A DNA stretch of 64,000 bases from Dasypus novemcinctus (Eukaryota > Chordata > Mammalia > Cingulata > Dasypodidae). Below the pieces are notes generated by a model. The model was not told the DNA's origin, did not search any database, and saw only the letters and a program-made list of their open reading frames with translations. Made by a program: the position numbers and the translations under genes. Positions 43,601-55,630 of the stretch are shown here, piece after piece. Numbering within the stretch: the first letter of the stretch is position 1; every line of letters begins with the position of its first letter. The stretch lies in assembly GCF_030445035.2 (NCBI RefSeq), contig NC_080699.1, positions 620,001 through 684,000 on the forward strand, given 5' to 3'.

Positions 43601-46600
43601 AGCTAAGGAAAACTTCAGGTTTAAATGTGTGTAGAATTTAACTCATTACTTTGCCATAATTGCTTAGTCTCCTGTATTTCTTCTTTTCCTTAATTTCCTC
43701 TTCACCTCTGCAGTCACCATTATTAGCTTATTCTGCTTTGCTTGGACTACTGCAGTAACCTCCTAATGGTTTCTCTGAACCTTCCTTCAGTGTTACTATC
43801 ACTTACGAGAAGGAATCTTACCCATGAGTAGTCTCTGCTGATCCCGTAGAAAACATTTCCAAAATGACCAATTACATATGGGACCTATAAGAATTTTGTA
43901 CATTGCTCTTTGCATAGCTAAAGAAATAGAGCATTTATATCTACTTAACATATAATATAGGGGAATAGGATGTGTAGCACTTTGGTATTGTTTATGAATT
44001 CCAAAAATAGATACTGGATTATGTTTGTAAACTGGTTAAATTGTATTAGATTCAGAGGTTTCACTTTTACTTGATTAAATTATAATTAAGGCTTTGATTT
44101 GGCCACATCACTAGGTTGTTGAGTCCCCTTGATGGGTGGGGACTCACAGAGAAAATGACATGGCAGAGGAGAGAGCTAGAGCTTTGATGCTGGAGCCCTG
44201 GGAAGTAAACACACAGGAGGAACACAGAAGAATAGAGATGGCTCCACAGACACGGCAGAGGCCCCAGGAAGAGAGAGCCTGAGAGTCTGCAGCTGAGCAC
44301 GCGAAGAAACGAGCTCCAGGGAGAGAGACATTTAGAAGGAAGAGGAAGGCTGAACTCTTTGTAGAGACTAGCAGCCATTTTGCCATCTTGCTCTAACAAA
44401 AGGCTTTTGGTGAGGAAAGTAACTTACACTTTATAGCCTTGTGACTGGAAGCCTCTAACCCCAATAAATGCCCTTTATAAAACCCAACATATTTCTGGTA
44501 GTTTGCATCAGCACCCCTTTGACTGACTAATACTATATGAAATTGACAAGACTACTTTTTCTCAAAGAAAAGGTAATTACTTTCTAGTCTGCATTAAAAA
44601 AGGAAAAACTATGCCTTCTAACATGTCTAGCTGTACCTGTGATGTTAAAATGTAAATAGAAAGTTCCTAGTACCTGAAGTTATCTCTAATTACTGTCATT
44701 TTATAAATCTTGGGAATAAACAACTTTGGCAAGAGAATTTCTCAGGATGGACTTCTAAAAGAATTTGTATTCTACCAGGTCAAAATATTTTAAATTTAAA
44801 AACAATTTTAGCAAAAAATAAAAAATAAAAGCGAAACAGATTTTTAAAGAATTAAGTCATTACAGACCAATTCTAAACACCTCATCCAACCCAAACTTTG
44901 CCCTAATTCTTTGCCCTCTCATCACCTTTCTTTTGGCTTTATGCCACCAACTACATCTACATCAGGCCATGTTTGGTTGAGAAAATATTGGAGACACAGG
45001 TATTTAGAATAGGACAAGGCTCCTAGCTACTTACATCTTCCAACCTATACTATTTGTAAAATTCCTCATGAGAAAGGAGAAATTGTATACTCTAAATAAG
45101 TTAAATTAGTGTCTTATGGCATTTTATACTTAAATTAGATGTATTGCCTATTTTTAAGATGGTTTGTGTTCTTTCAGGCATCTGTGGGAAAACTCGAATT
45201 GTAGAAGTAGGAGGTGTGCCTTACTTACTACCTCTTGTAAACAAAGAAAAAGTAAGTGTTATACTTTTGCTTTTCTTTTTAATTTTTTTTTAAGATTTAT
45301 TTTATTATTTCTCTCCCTTTCCCCGCCCCCCACCCCAGTTGTCTGTTCTCTGTGTCCATTTGCTGCGAGTTCTTTTTTTGTTCACTTCTGTTGTTGTCAG
45401 CGGCACAGGAATCTGTGTTTCTTTTTTGTTGTTGTTGTGTCATCTTGCTGCGTCAACTCTCCGTGTGTGCAGCGCCATTCCTGGGCAAGCTGCACTTTCT
45501 TTCACGCTGGGCGGCTCTCCTCACGGGGTGCACTCCTTGCACGTGGGGCTCCCCTATGCGGGGACACCCCTGCGTGGCATGGCACTCCTTGTGTGCATCA
45601 GCACTGCTCATGGGCCAGCTCCACATGGGTCAGGGAGGCCCAGGGTTTGAACCGCGGACCTCCCATGTGGTAGACGGACGCCCTATCCACTCGGCCAACT
45701 CCACTTCCCTACTTTTGCTTTTCATATCACATGAAGATGGTATACAGGTTAATTCATCTTTTTATTATTAGAAGATCCTTTGATCAATGTGGCAAGAAAG
45801 TAAACCAGGGAATTAGTATAGTTGTGATTCAACTCATACTTTTTCTTCTTGTATAGGTTTATGATCTGAATAAGATTGCCAAAGAAATCAAGCTGCCTGG
45901 AGCTTTTATTCTTGGAGCCGGGGCAGGCCCATTTCAGACTCTTGGGTTCAATACTGAGGTCAGCATATACAGAATATAAATTATTGTTATTTTATTCATT
46001 TGTCATTTGATTTTCCTTTTTCCTTTTACTATCAAAAAGGCCTGCCTTCTGGGTGAATTGTAGGTAATTGATGTCATATCTCTCCACAGATTTGATACTG
46101 TTTGATACAGATTTGGAGCTTTATCACATGCTCCAGTTGGTAATGGAGGACTAGCCTCTAGTTTCATTTTCTCTTAGGGTATAGGTTCAGCTTTAGATAA
46201 GTCCAAGTTCCCATTTTAGTCTCCTGAAGATCCAGGATTGTCCAAGATTCTTATCCTTATATCAGAGGATTCCTAGCTCCTCTGTGATTCTTTGTTTTTG
46301 GTATAATGGCAGCTTTTGATCATAGAAAAATGGGATATTTAATCATCAGTCAAGTCTCTCTTTCAGATCAAATAATAGGGATGTACCAGAGTCATATGAT
46401 GATTATTTACCAAATGTAATGTCTATTCCTGTGTAAGTCAGTATATTTCCAACTTAAAACTATCACATCAGTGTTTTGTGGCATGCCGTGAATGCAAGAG
46501 TGGGTGACCACAATCAGTCTACCCATTCACTCACAATCTAGTTAGATGTGACCATTAGTCAATGATCATACCATGTGTTTTGCAAAACATTAATATAATT

Positions 46601-49600
46601 TGCCTAATTAATATAATTTGTCAAGATAGAAAAAAGTTTAAAACTTAAAATTAGACATTTTAAAGGAAATGTTACAAAAGTTACAGAAATACAATAAATT
46701 GTGTAAAGGTTTTCCCAATTTTGATATTTATAAATCTACTTTAATATTTTGTATCTAAGTTTAATTATTTTGTTTCATATTTTCTTACTGGGTTTTAAAA
46801 TAAAATGTCTTAAAGTCTGTGATAAAATAATTTTGTTACATTATTCAATATACTCCCTTTGCATAGAGATACTAGGATTGACTAATTATTTTTCTTTTCA
46901 GTTTATGCCAATTATTCAGACAGAAAGTGAACACAAACCTCCTGTGAATGGAAGTTACTTTGCCCATGTTAACCCTGCAGATGGAGGGTGCCTGTTGGAG
47001 AAATACAGTGAGAAGTATCACGATTTCGGGTGTGCATTATTGGCTAATCTTTTTGCCAGTGAGGGCCAACCTGGCAAGGTGATTGTCCATAAAAACATTG
47101 TATTCTCTTAACTATTCTTTAAAATAGCTAAAAATTTGATTTTTTTTTGTCCCAAATATGCTTTTCTTAAATCAGAAGTTACCTAAGGCAAAGTTCCATA
47201 AATAACCCCACTGTGAAAGATTCAGACAGTACTATACTCAGAGTGAAAGACTTATTTAAAAATAAAGTTAAGAATAAATAATACTTTGAGCAGTCCTGGC
47301 TTTGGTTCCTGGTGCCTCCTGAAAAATAAAGACAAACAACAAGCAAACAAATGAAAAAAACCAGCTCAGGGGAGCCAATGTGGCTCAGTGGTTGAGCTCT
47401 GACTTCTTATGAGGTCCCAGGTTCAATCCCTGGCCCTGGTACCTCAAAAAAAACTAATACTTAGTAAGCGAGACCTTATTTTTTAAGGTACAAAAAGCTA
47501 ACGGGATATTAATTTGGACCGTGTTAGTCAACCAAAGGGGTGCCGATGCAAAGTACCAGAAATCTGTTGGGTTTTATAAAGGGTATTTATTGGGGGTAGA
47601 AGCTTCCAATCACAAGGCCATAAAGTGTAAGTTACTTTCCTCACCAAAGACTGTTGCCACATGCTGGAGCAAGATGCTGTCTTCTCTGCGAGGGTTTAGC
47701 CTTCCTCTTCCCCTAAGGCTCCGTGGTCCCAACTCCTTCCTTTCTCAGCTGTCGGTCATAAGGCTTGTCTCTCTCTCTTGGTCTCATTTCTCTCCAGGCT
47801 CAGGTGCTCTGCTCTAACCATAAAGCCAGCTGTAAACTGTCAGTTAAACAGCTCATCTTTCTTCCCAGGGCCTCTGCAATGTCTAATGGAGCCTTCTCTC
47901 TTTCCTCACATATCTGCTTCTTTGTGTGTTTATTTCCTGGGGCTCCAGCATCAAAAACTCTAACTCTCTCCTCTGCTATGTCGTTTTCTCTGAGTCCTCA
48001 CCAGCCAAAGAGGTGGGGACTCAGCATCTTACTGATGTCGCCCAATCAAGCCTTAATCATAATTTAATCAAGTAAAAGTGAAACCTTTGAATCTAATACA
48101 ATCTAATATGCTCACAGGAACAGACCAGTTTACAAGCACAATCTAATATCTAATTTTGGAATTCATAAACAATACCTAACTACTACAATGAGTCCCTTAA
48201 ACCAATCATGCTGCTAAAATAAGTAGGTAAGGCCTACCTATAGGTAGCAAATAGATAATTTACTCATCCCTTACTTTCCAGACACTGATTGGGCTAGGCA
48301 GAAATGGCAGTAACAAAAAGTTAACAGCGAGGAGAAGGGAAGGAGAATTAGAGCCTCTCTTCATATTTCCTTCCTGCTAGTTTACAAAAAGATAACTGCA
48401 GGGTCAGCAGTTGTAAGGACTCTTAAATTTCTTAATAAATAAAGATAGCCACTTCTGCTACTCTGAGAATTGAGGTAGTGATGTCTAAACATCTACTAAA
48501 ATGGAGATAACATAGGTCTGGAATTTTGTGGGAATTGAGAAAATGTCATCCTCCTCCCATTACCAGGGGATTCTCACACTGTTTACACCTTGACACAGCT
48601 GATGAGAGTCTCCTGACTTAAATGCAGCTTTTAGCCATAACTCTTCCTCATTCCAGAAAAACATGAATATTCTCACTGGAGTAGATTATATATAACATAT
48701 ATATATGATTTCTTTTTTTTTTTCTTTCTTTTTTTTTTTTTGAAGTCATGTTATTATATGTAGACAGGAATATATAACATATATATATGATTGTCTCTCA
48801 TTGAGTATTAAGACACCTCAACTCAAATCTGGGTGTTCTAAATAAAAAAGAGAATATTAGCATCATAGAATTAAATTATATAGTATTTCATTTTGGTAGT
48901 TATTTACATAAAATGTTATAACTTAGAACAGTGGTGTGTGTTTTCATGTTCTCTGTAGATCATTGAAGTGAAGGTCAAAAGAAGAACTGGAAAACTTAAC
49001 TTAGTGACTTGTATGAGAGAGACTCTTGAAAAACATTTTGGAGATAAGCCTGTTGGGATGGGAGGTACTTTCATAATTCAGAAGGGAAAAGTGAAGACTC
49101 ACATTATGGTAAGGGCATGCATGTGCTTGTGTGTGTGTGTGTGTGTGGGTGTGGGGCTCATGCGTATGTACTGTACTTATAGTTTTAAGATTTGAAAAAG
49201 ATATACTTTGAGGGAGCAGTTGTGGTTCAAGCAGTTGAGCACCAGCTTCCCACATATGAGGTCCAGGGTTCAATCTCCAGCTCCGGTACCTCAAAAAAAA
49301 AATTTATACGATATATATATACACTTTGAGAATTCTACCGTCAAAGATGCTCTGAATAAAATCATTTTACTATCAGTACCTTACCTTAAAATTTAAATGA
49401 CAATACTATAAATCACATTGTGAGATAATTTTTCAGAGCAAGATAGATGTGATTGTAAACCTCAGAAACTGTTTATTATTTTCATTGCCAGAATCCAAAA
49501 TTAATACTTAGACTTTGCTATTAAGATGGCTGTGTTTTTGGGGAAAGAAGTAGTCGTTATGAAAATTATAATCTTATTGGCTAAATCAGTTTAAAAGACA

Positions 49601-52600
49601 TTAGGGAGGGAAGCAGATTTGACTCAGATGACTGGGCTTCTGCCTTCCACATGGGAGGTTTCTGGTTCAGATCCCAGTGCCTCCTAAAAATGACAGCAAG
49701 CATGACAGGTGCAACGGGCAGGCGCAGCAAGCTGACACAAGAGACACAGGAAGAAAAAACATGATGACAGACTCAACAAAGCAGGGAGCAGAGGTTCCCA
49801 GTGCCTCCTACAGAAGACAGCAAGCTGACGCCACAAGAGATGCAGGGAGGAAAAAGATGAGAGTCAACAAAGCAGGGAGCAGAGGTGGCTCAAGCAATTA
49901 GGACCTCCCTCCCACATTAGAGGTCCTACGTTTGACTCCCGGTGCCTTCTGAAGAAACAAGGAAGACGAACAGACACAGCAAGTGAAAAACAACAAGGGG
50001 GTGGGGAGAAATAAATAAAATCTTTAAAAGAAAAAGACATTAGAGATAGACTACTATACAGGGCCAGGGCATTCAGGCCTTTTTTTTTCCCAATCAATTT
50101 TGTTTAAGTTAGAGACCTTGTGAGTTTATAAAACCAGACTTTTTGTTTTAGAATTTTTTGTTAGTGAAGGAAGTATGGAAAGAAGAAGGAGGAGAAAGGG
50201 AGGGAAGATAAAAATGATTTCACCTTAATTTCCTTTTCATTGAAAATAGTGAAGATAAAAAAATGTAATGTTTTAAGGCTTTATGTCTTAATAATTTTTT
50301 TTAAATATTACATTCAAAAAATATGAGGTCCCTATATACCCCCCACTCCCCTCACCCCACTCCTCCCCCCCATAACAACAATCTCCTCCATCATCATGAG
50401 ACATTCATTGCATTTGGTGAGTACATCTCAGAGCACTGCTGCACCTCATGGTCAGTGGTCCATGTCATAGTCCACACACTACCACGTTCCACCCAGTGGG
50501 CCATGGGAGGACATACAATGTCTGGTAACTGTCCCTGCAGCCACCCAGGACAACTCCAAGTCCCGAAAACACCTCCACATCTCATCTCTTCCTCCCGTTC
50601 CCTACCCCCAGCAGCCACCATGGCCACTTTCTCCACACAAATGCCACATTTTCTTCGATTACTAATCACAATAGTTCATGAATAGATTATCAGTAAGTCC
50701 ACTCTAATCCATACTCTATTCCTCCATCCTGTGGACCTTGGAATGGTTGTGTCCACTCCACATCTGTATAAAGAGGGGGATTAGATTCCACATGGATGCT
50801 GGATGCAATCCTCCTGCTTTCAGTTGTAGGCACTCTTGGCTCCCTGGTGTGGTGGTTGACCTTCTTCACCTCCATGTTAGCTGAGTGGGGTAATTCCAAT
50901 AAACCAGAGTGTAGGAGCTGAAGTCTGTTGAGGCTCAGGGCCTGGCTATCACATGGTCAGTTCAGAGATTCCGGTCCCCTGGGTATATATCAAACCCCAG
51001 CACCAACTACAGTTCTGGTAAAAGTAACAGGAGAGGCTTGTGAACAAAGATCACATCTGAGTCCAGCTCCATCACACAGAAACACAAACTCCAAAGTAGG
51101 GCCAACTGACATGGCACTGAACTCCATCTGCCATGACCACAGAACCTGTGGGTCTCTGTAGCCCTCAGAAGAACCAATACCTGGGGTTGTATCTACTTTA
51201 TCTGTCTCTGGAACTCTGCTGAGGTGTGCCTCCCGGCTCTTTTGGAGACTCATAGCCATATAAACTCATTTCTCCTTTCCATTTCCCCCTTTTGTTCAGG
51301 TCAAAAAGCATTTTTAACCCCTGGTATTATATGTAGATTGAGATATTCTGCTGGTCCGAGTTGACCCTTTTATTCAAGGTCATTTTCTATTTACATCATC
51401 AGCTGGTACTTGGTAGTAAGCCCTCAGTGCCAGGGAGGCTCATGCCTGGGAGTCATGTCCCACACTAGGGGGAAGGCAACACATTTACATGCTGAGTTTG
51501 GCTTTGAGACTGGCCACATTTGAGCAACATGGAGGCTCTCAGGAGGTAACTCTTAGGCACCTTGCAGCTCTAGGCCTTGTTCTTATTTCAGATGCACAGG
51601 CTCACAAGCATAGTCATTAGTATCAAGGGCTCATTGTTGGACCTTCCTTCTTTTTTGGTCTTTGCCGTTGCACTTGGGGGACTGTTGCTGTTCCTTTAGG
51701 GACTGTGATAGAGCTCCCCTGGCCAGGAACTCAGCACTCCCTCAGTTGTTGTTTTTAATTGTATCCACTGAAAATATCCAAGTATTTTTATGTACCCTGG
51801 ATATATTCCCTGTAGAACTCCCTGCCAACCATGTGTCCCCTGTCAATAACATTCCACACCAGTATTCCTCCCCTGCCATTTGTCTTAATAATTTTAAGTG
51901 CCAAGCTGATCCTGCATAGAAAGAGTAATACAGAGAATTACAGATACATTTATTTGTAAATACCAAATGAAATGGAACCGAATCATAATGTTGCAGACCT
52001 CCAGATCAAGAAGTTATTTTATTTTATTTTTAATCCAAATAAAACAACTGGTTTCAATGTACTTAGAAGTACTTCATTCTTGCACCTAATTCCTTGCTAT
52101 ATCTATTTCATTTAGATGAGATTTAAGCCTGTTAACCTTATTCTTCAGCTTTTTTTTCTTTCCCTTCAGCTATTTATAATTTCATCAGATGCATTTAGTA
52201 GCAAACAGGAGAGTATTAACATGAATAATTCTATATATTTATATTTGTAAATGTATTTGAATTCAAGAAACAGTAAAAACAGAGGAAGATTGAAGTATGC
52301 TTTCCTTCTACCAATTTTTTTTTAAACACCTTTTTTTTGTTTATTTCTCCTACCAGGAGCATTTATGAGATTCAAGATTAGTCTGGGAACATATTCACAG
52401 AAGTATAAAATAGAAAAGATAGTAATACTGTCGTTCCTTTATTTATTCATCAGCTTTAGCTTATACCCATTGGGTATTCTTTTGAAAACTAGAGTATGTA
52501 ACGTCTCTTGATGCTAAAAATAGCCACTAGACTATGTCTTAAAATTTTTTAGCTTAATGAAATTGCATATATTTTAAAATTTTAATTCTCAGCAATGTTC

Positions 52601-53866
52601 TATATATTTATCTATTGATGAAATTTTTTTGTAGCCCCCAGAATTTTCTTCATGCCCTTTGAACACTGATGAAGAGGTGAATAAATGGTTGCGTTTTTAC
52701 GAGATGAATGCTCCTTTGGTTTGTCTGCCAGTTTTTGTCTCCAGAGACCCAGTAAGTCTGTCTTTATTATATTGCAGTATGCTGCAATGACAGTGCTTGA
52801 TTTTTTTTTTTTTTTAGGGAATTCTTTTTGAATTGACACTTTTTGTGTTGTTTTAAGAACTACAATAATCCCTAGATTTATTTTGGAAGATAAGGGAGCA
52901 GGTGGCTAATCTCCCTATGAGTTAGGCAGGGCACTTTTTACCTTCAAGAAAATGAAAGCAATGACTCCTAAAATCAGGTTATTAAATAGTAAAATCAGAA
53001 CTAGGATTGAGATCTCCCATACAAATCTTTGGTGTTCATTATATTATAACACTATTCAAAAGCTTACTCTTAGGACATATTATACTATAAACCAATTCAA
53101 AGCAAATAGCTACCAAAATAATGAGTAGTCTTATCTTTTGATCCAGTAGTTCTAAGCTTAGAAACTTATCTAAAAATATATGTATATGTGTAAAATAACT
53201 TATGTAAAAGGTTATTCATGACAGTATTATTATAGTAGCAGAAGAATTAGAAATAATCTAAATTTCATTTGGAAAGTGGTTTGTACATAAAATGGAATGC
53301 CATGTAGGTATAAAAGAATGAGGAAGTTCTTTTATGTTCTGATGTGCAAAGATCTCAAAGCTGTATTGTTAAATGAAAAAACGCAGTATGCCTCACAGTG
53401 TGTATAGAATGCTATCATTTGAGTAAAAATAAAGGTAAAATATTGATATATAAGCAACTACTTATATTATTTGCTTGCAGAGAAAGAAAATGAGTATTAA
53501 TGGCAAGAGATGGAATGAGACATTTTACTGAAAATATCCTTTTGTACTCTTTGAATTTTGAATTATGTTAATATATTTCCTTAAAAGTAAAATAAATCTA
53601 TTGTCACATAGATAAAAAAATCTCGCTCTGCCTTTAACAAATTCTGTCCAAAATAACTTGAGTACTAAGTGAAGGTTTGTCTCTTTTCCTAGGGGTTTGA
53701 TTTGCGATTGGAGCACACTCACTGTTTTAGTCACCATGGAGAAGGTGGACACTACCATTATGACACTACTCCAGATACAGTGGACTATGTTGGATACTTC
53801 TTACCTGCAGAGGTTCTCTATCGTATTGACCAACCCAAAGAAACCCATTCAATTGGGCGAGATTAA
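37647..53866 (+). CDS. C11orf54: C11orf54 (PTD012), zinc-dependent ester hydrolase, complete
   Basis: Ester hydrolase of the DUF1907/PTD012 family. Exons: 37647-37701, 40228-40326, 45178-45251, 45857-45958, 46902-47078, 48959-49108, 52635-52751, 53693-53866. All junctions are AG/GT with consistent phases and total 315 codons plus TAA, exactly the human length. The start is ATGGCTTGTGTTGAG in a purine-rich context. The last exon holds H266, H268 and H278 in an HxHx9H arrangement, which in the crystal structure of the human protein binds zinc, within [20 protein letters not shown]. The donor after residue 169 (AAG/GTGATT) is weak. The recalled human sequence aligns throughout (for example [11 protein letters not shown] and PFQTLGF). 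The exons sit in introns up to 8 kb that are full of SINEs and L1 fragments. A gene of probable housekeeping type from its CpG promoter. Confidence 0.97.
37702..40055. other. C11orf54 intron after the start-codon exon
   Basis: 37900-38335 resembles an old L1 3' region (shared with 15650-16080). 39530-39850 resembles an antisense old L1 3' end. The rest is AT-rich and unassigned. Confidence 0.5.
40056..40167. repeat. Near-perfect 44-bp-arm inverted repeat
   Basis: The left arm 40056-40099 and right arm 40124-40167 are reverse complements with a single mismatch (T/C, a G-U pair in RNA), separated by a 24-bp AT-rich loop. The arms read AAAATCTTCCCTCAACCTAA at one end and AAAAATGTTGAGA at the other. 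The right arm ends 60 bp before the C11orf54 exon at 40228, so an RNA hairpin would lie over the branch-point region. No known miRNA or MITE was recognised. Confidence 0.92.
40660..40975 (-). mobile_element. DAS-type SINE with expanded TGTCTGCTCAT tail
   Basis: The antisense tRNA-like head at the right end (GTAGATGTGGCTTAAGCAG) and B box are followed leftwards by about 200 bp of irregular TGCTCATTG/TGTCTGCTTGT units. The tail repeat seen in shorter form at 29237-29412 and 30895-31085 is here strongly expanded. Confidence 0.75.
40976..42300 (-). mobile_element. L1 ORF2 fragment, antisense, dead
   Basis: In reverse complement fragments of L1 reverse-transcriptase/ORF2 are readable (for example [19 protein letters not shown] at about 41250-41300, [11 protein letters not shown] near 42200). 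Frames are interrupted by stops and by a DAS-SINE at about 41764-42168. Not functional. Confidence 0.85.
41764..42168 (-). mobile_element. DAS-SINE, full-length, inserted in L1
   Basis: Antisense, with TTCTATACCTAT-type target-site duplicate at both sides (about 41750-41762 and 42169-42180). It splits the L1 ORF2 fragment, so it is younger. Confidence 0.92.
42485..42640 (-). repeat. MIR SINE, antisense
   Basis: CCCCAGCTTACAGATCAGAA and ACTGAGAGGTTAAGTAAGCT correspond to the reverse complement of the MIR 'aagttacttaacctctc...cctcatctgtaaaatggg' core. Confidence 0.7.
42715..42835 (+). repeat. MIR SINE
   Basis: CTCTGTCTCTGCCACATACC, ATTATCTTGGGTAAGTC and GTTTGTAAAATGATGGG appear in MIR consensus order. 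It faces the neighbouring MIR in opposite orientation. Confidence 0.7.
43170..43830. repeat. L2-like sequence
   Basis: TTGCTAAGGTTACCAGTAAC, the TGACATTCTC block and TGGACTACTGCAGTAACCTC are elements of L2 LINEs. Diverged and non-coding. Confidence 0.55.
43974..44535 (+). mobile_element. LTR-like element (same family as 47511-48190)
   Basis: Runs from GGTATTGTTTATGAATTCC to TTTGACTGACTAATAC, with CCAATAAATGCCCTTTATAA as poly(A)/R region. Nearly the same sequence is found inverted at 47511-48190. No viral gene lies between the two, and they are in opposite orientation, so they are not one provirus. Confidence 0.6.
44536..45177. other. C11orf54 intron, no feature recognised
   Basis: AT-rich intron up to the acceptor TTCTTTCAG of exon 45178-45251. 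Confidence 0.5.
45275..45710 (-). mobile_element. DAS-SINE, full-length, long type
   Basis: Antisense with a perfect 13-bp target-site duplication ACTTTTGCTTTTC (45262-45274 and 45711-45723). It begins only 24 bp after the donor of exon 45178-45251. Confidence 0.93.
45959..46901. other. C11orf54 intron, no feature recognised
   Basis: AT-rich intron between exons 4 and 5. No repeat was identified with confidence. Confidence 0.5.
47297..47455 (+). mobile_element. DAS-type SINE fragment plus short full copy
   Basis: A 3' fragment (47297-47360) is followed by a copy from GGGGAGCCAATGTGGCTCAG (47369) with B box GGTCCCAGGTTCAATCC and an A-rich end near 47452. Confidence 0.8.
47511..48190 (-). mobile_element. 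LTR-like element, antisense
   Basis: Reverse complement of the 43974-44535 family. It opens with GTGTTAGTCAACCAAAGGGG, includes TTATAAAGGGTATTTATTGG (poly(A)/R region in antisense) and ends with CAATACCTAACTACTAC. Somewhat longer than its partner. Confidence 0.6.
48665..48795. repeat. AT-rich simple repeat with internal T tract
   Basis: Two blocks of TATATAACATATATATATGA (about 48686 and 48770) flank a 50-bp T-rich stretch. The paired blocks look like a target-site duplication or an imperfect palindrome. Confidence 0.65.
49127..49152 (+). repeat. (GT)n microsatellite
   Basis: Alternating GT of about 12 units, 19 bp after the donor of exon 48959-49108. Confidence 0.9.
49211..49302 (+). mobile_element. 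Short DAS-type SINE
   Basis: The head GGGAGCAGTTGTGGTTCAAG, B box GGTCCAGGGTTCAATCTCC and terminal ACCTCAAAAAAAAA are present. Confidence 0.88.
49604..50032 (+). mobile_element. DAS-SINE with three tRNA-like or partial modules
   Basis: GGAAGCAGATTTGACTCAGA (head), a repeated GTTCCCAGTGCCTCCTACAG module near 49793, and a second full head GCAGAGGTGGCTCAAGC near 49878. AAAAGACATTAG flanks both ends as a target-site duplication, so the whole compound arrived as one unit. Confidence 0.88.
50283..51960 (-). mobile_element. L1 3' region, xenarthran-type (probable)
   Basis: In reverse complement it ends in an A-rich tail after a G-rich purine tract (antisense C-rich 50337-50372). Its last 600 bp match the plus-strand copy at 5000-5565. 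The part at 51000-51960 has no readable ORF2, so it is either 3' UTR or an unrelated repeat. Confidence 0.5.
51961..52634. other. C11orf54 intron, no feature recognised
   Basis: AT-rich intron before exon 52635-52751. Confidence 0.5.
52752..53692. other. C11orf54 last intron
   Basis: A segment near 53170-53480 resembles old L1 3' regions. A T13 tract lies at about 52801-52815. No gene was recognised. Confidence 0.45.
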
Positions 53867-54690
53867 ATCAGCTGATACTCATTTAGAGAAAGAAACAATT
53901 AACTATTAATTTTTAAATTATCTTTTAAATTAAGCTCATTGATTTATACTAACATAAAAAAAATCTAATGGAAATTATCTTACTCTTAACCACTATTTTT
54001 AGACCTCTAAAATGAAGAGACATGTTGGAATTATATTCTATATTATTTTGTAAATCCATTTTAGAGAAACTACTGGGAACAAAGATGTATAATTGAGATA
54101 TTCATTTTTTATTCTATAATATCTGCGAAATGAGTCTTGTATTTATACCTTAAATATATATATGATCAGGAATTATGTCATTATACCTACTATCTTAGAG
54201 TAATATCTTAAATTTGTATAACACTATTAAACTTTTTAAATTAGTTTCACAACTGCTATGTGAATTATTTCTGGGAATTAGAGAGCGGTGTTTGAAATGT
54301 TGATAGGTACTGAATCTTTAAAAATCAGTTTTAGAAAGTAGAATATACTTATTTTAATGGAACAAGTTGGGGGGACAAATTTCCCCCTTGGATAATGTTG
54401 GCACAATCAAAAGTTTGCACTTTACAAATAATAGCAACTAGATAGGTTAGTCATGACTACTCCGTGGTTTGGATTGCCAGTTAGAAGCAGTTTGTACTTT
54501 ACTATTTGGAAGAAGAGAGGGAAGGGAAACAGTATTGAAATACAATTTTGAAGTGAGGCTTTTACTAAACCTAACTTTTGCTCTCCCTGAAAGATAAAAC
54601 TAGGGTCTTCTACTGATTGTATTGGTTGGAATTTTCCTCATTGTTCTTCTGTAATAATAATTAGCAAAAAATAAACTCTAAAGCTATCAA
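53867..54690 (+). other. C11orf54: C11orf54 3' UTR (probable)
   Basis: AT-rich sequence after the TAA. An AATAAA at 54670-54675 is a candidate poly(A) signal. An earlier site cannot be excluded. Confidence 0.5.
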
Positions 54691-55617
54691 CATGAAGCAC
54701 TAGGAGCTCTTTAGTACTAAGCACATAAAATCTTCAAAAAATATATTTTGATTATCTACTTTGGATGTCTCTTATAACATTTCCTGGGTGTATAAAGTCC
54801 TAAATATTATTATTTTTTACACACCTTATAAAGTTTTATTGAGATGTATTCATATAACATATGGTCTATCCAAAATATACTTCAGTGGCTTTTAATATAA
54901 TCACAGTGTTGTATGTTCACCACCAAAAATTTTTTACAGTTTCATTACTTCAAAAAGAAAACTGCCACACCTCTTAGCAGTCACCTCTCGGTCCTTCTAT
55001 CCTTCCCAAACCCTACATAGCACTAATCTAATTACACCTTTATAAATTGATTTATATTTGCATTTTATATAAATGGTATCATACAATATGTGGTACTTTC
55101 TGTCTGGTTTCTTTCAATGAGTATAAAGGGTTTTGGGTTTTTTTTTGCCTGATATTAACATCTCGTAACATTAACATACCTTTGTTCAATTAAAAAAATG
55201 TCTTTGATCTATTTATCTTTAAATAAAAAGGTTTTTAAAGAAGTCTAATATATGCAATATTACCCATATCCATAGTTCACATGAGGGTTTACTATGCTTT
55301 CCAGTTCCATGTTACATTTTTTAGCTATCCTTCTAGAAATATGCATGACCTTAGAATTTCCCTTTCAACCACTGCCATACCCATATAATAGCATGGCTAG
55401 TTACAAACAAATAATAATAAACAAAAGCAGACAAATAAACAGGAAAATTCTTTACTGCTCACTCTGTGTCCCCTGCTGTACATAGCTGCTATCTCTGGCT
55501 ATTCTTGCACATTTATTTAATAAGCACCAAGTTTTATAGAACCATTTCATTACTCCAAAAAGTAAAACTCCACACCTCTTAGCATGCCTTCCCCAGCCCT
55601 ACACAATCTAATTTCAT
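54691..55617. repeat. Intergenic, old L1-like sequence in antisense
   Basis: 54820-55150 resembles the antisense 3' region of old L1 elements (GTTTTATTGAGATGTATTCA, GTACTTTCTGTCTGGTTTC). The remainder is unassigned. Confidence 0.45.
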
Positions 55618-55630
55618 CTATATAAATTTA

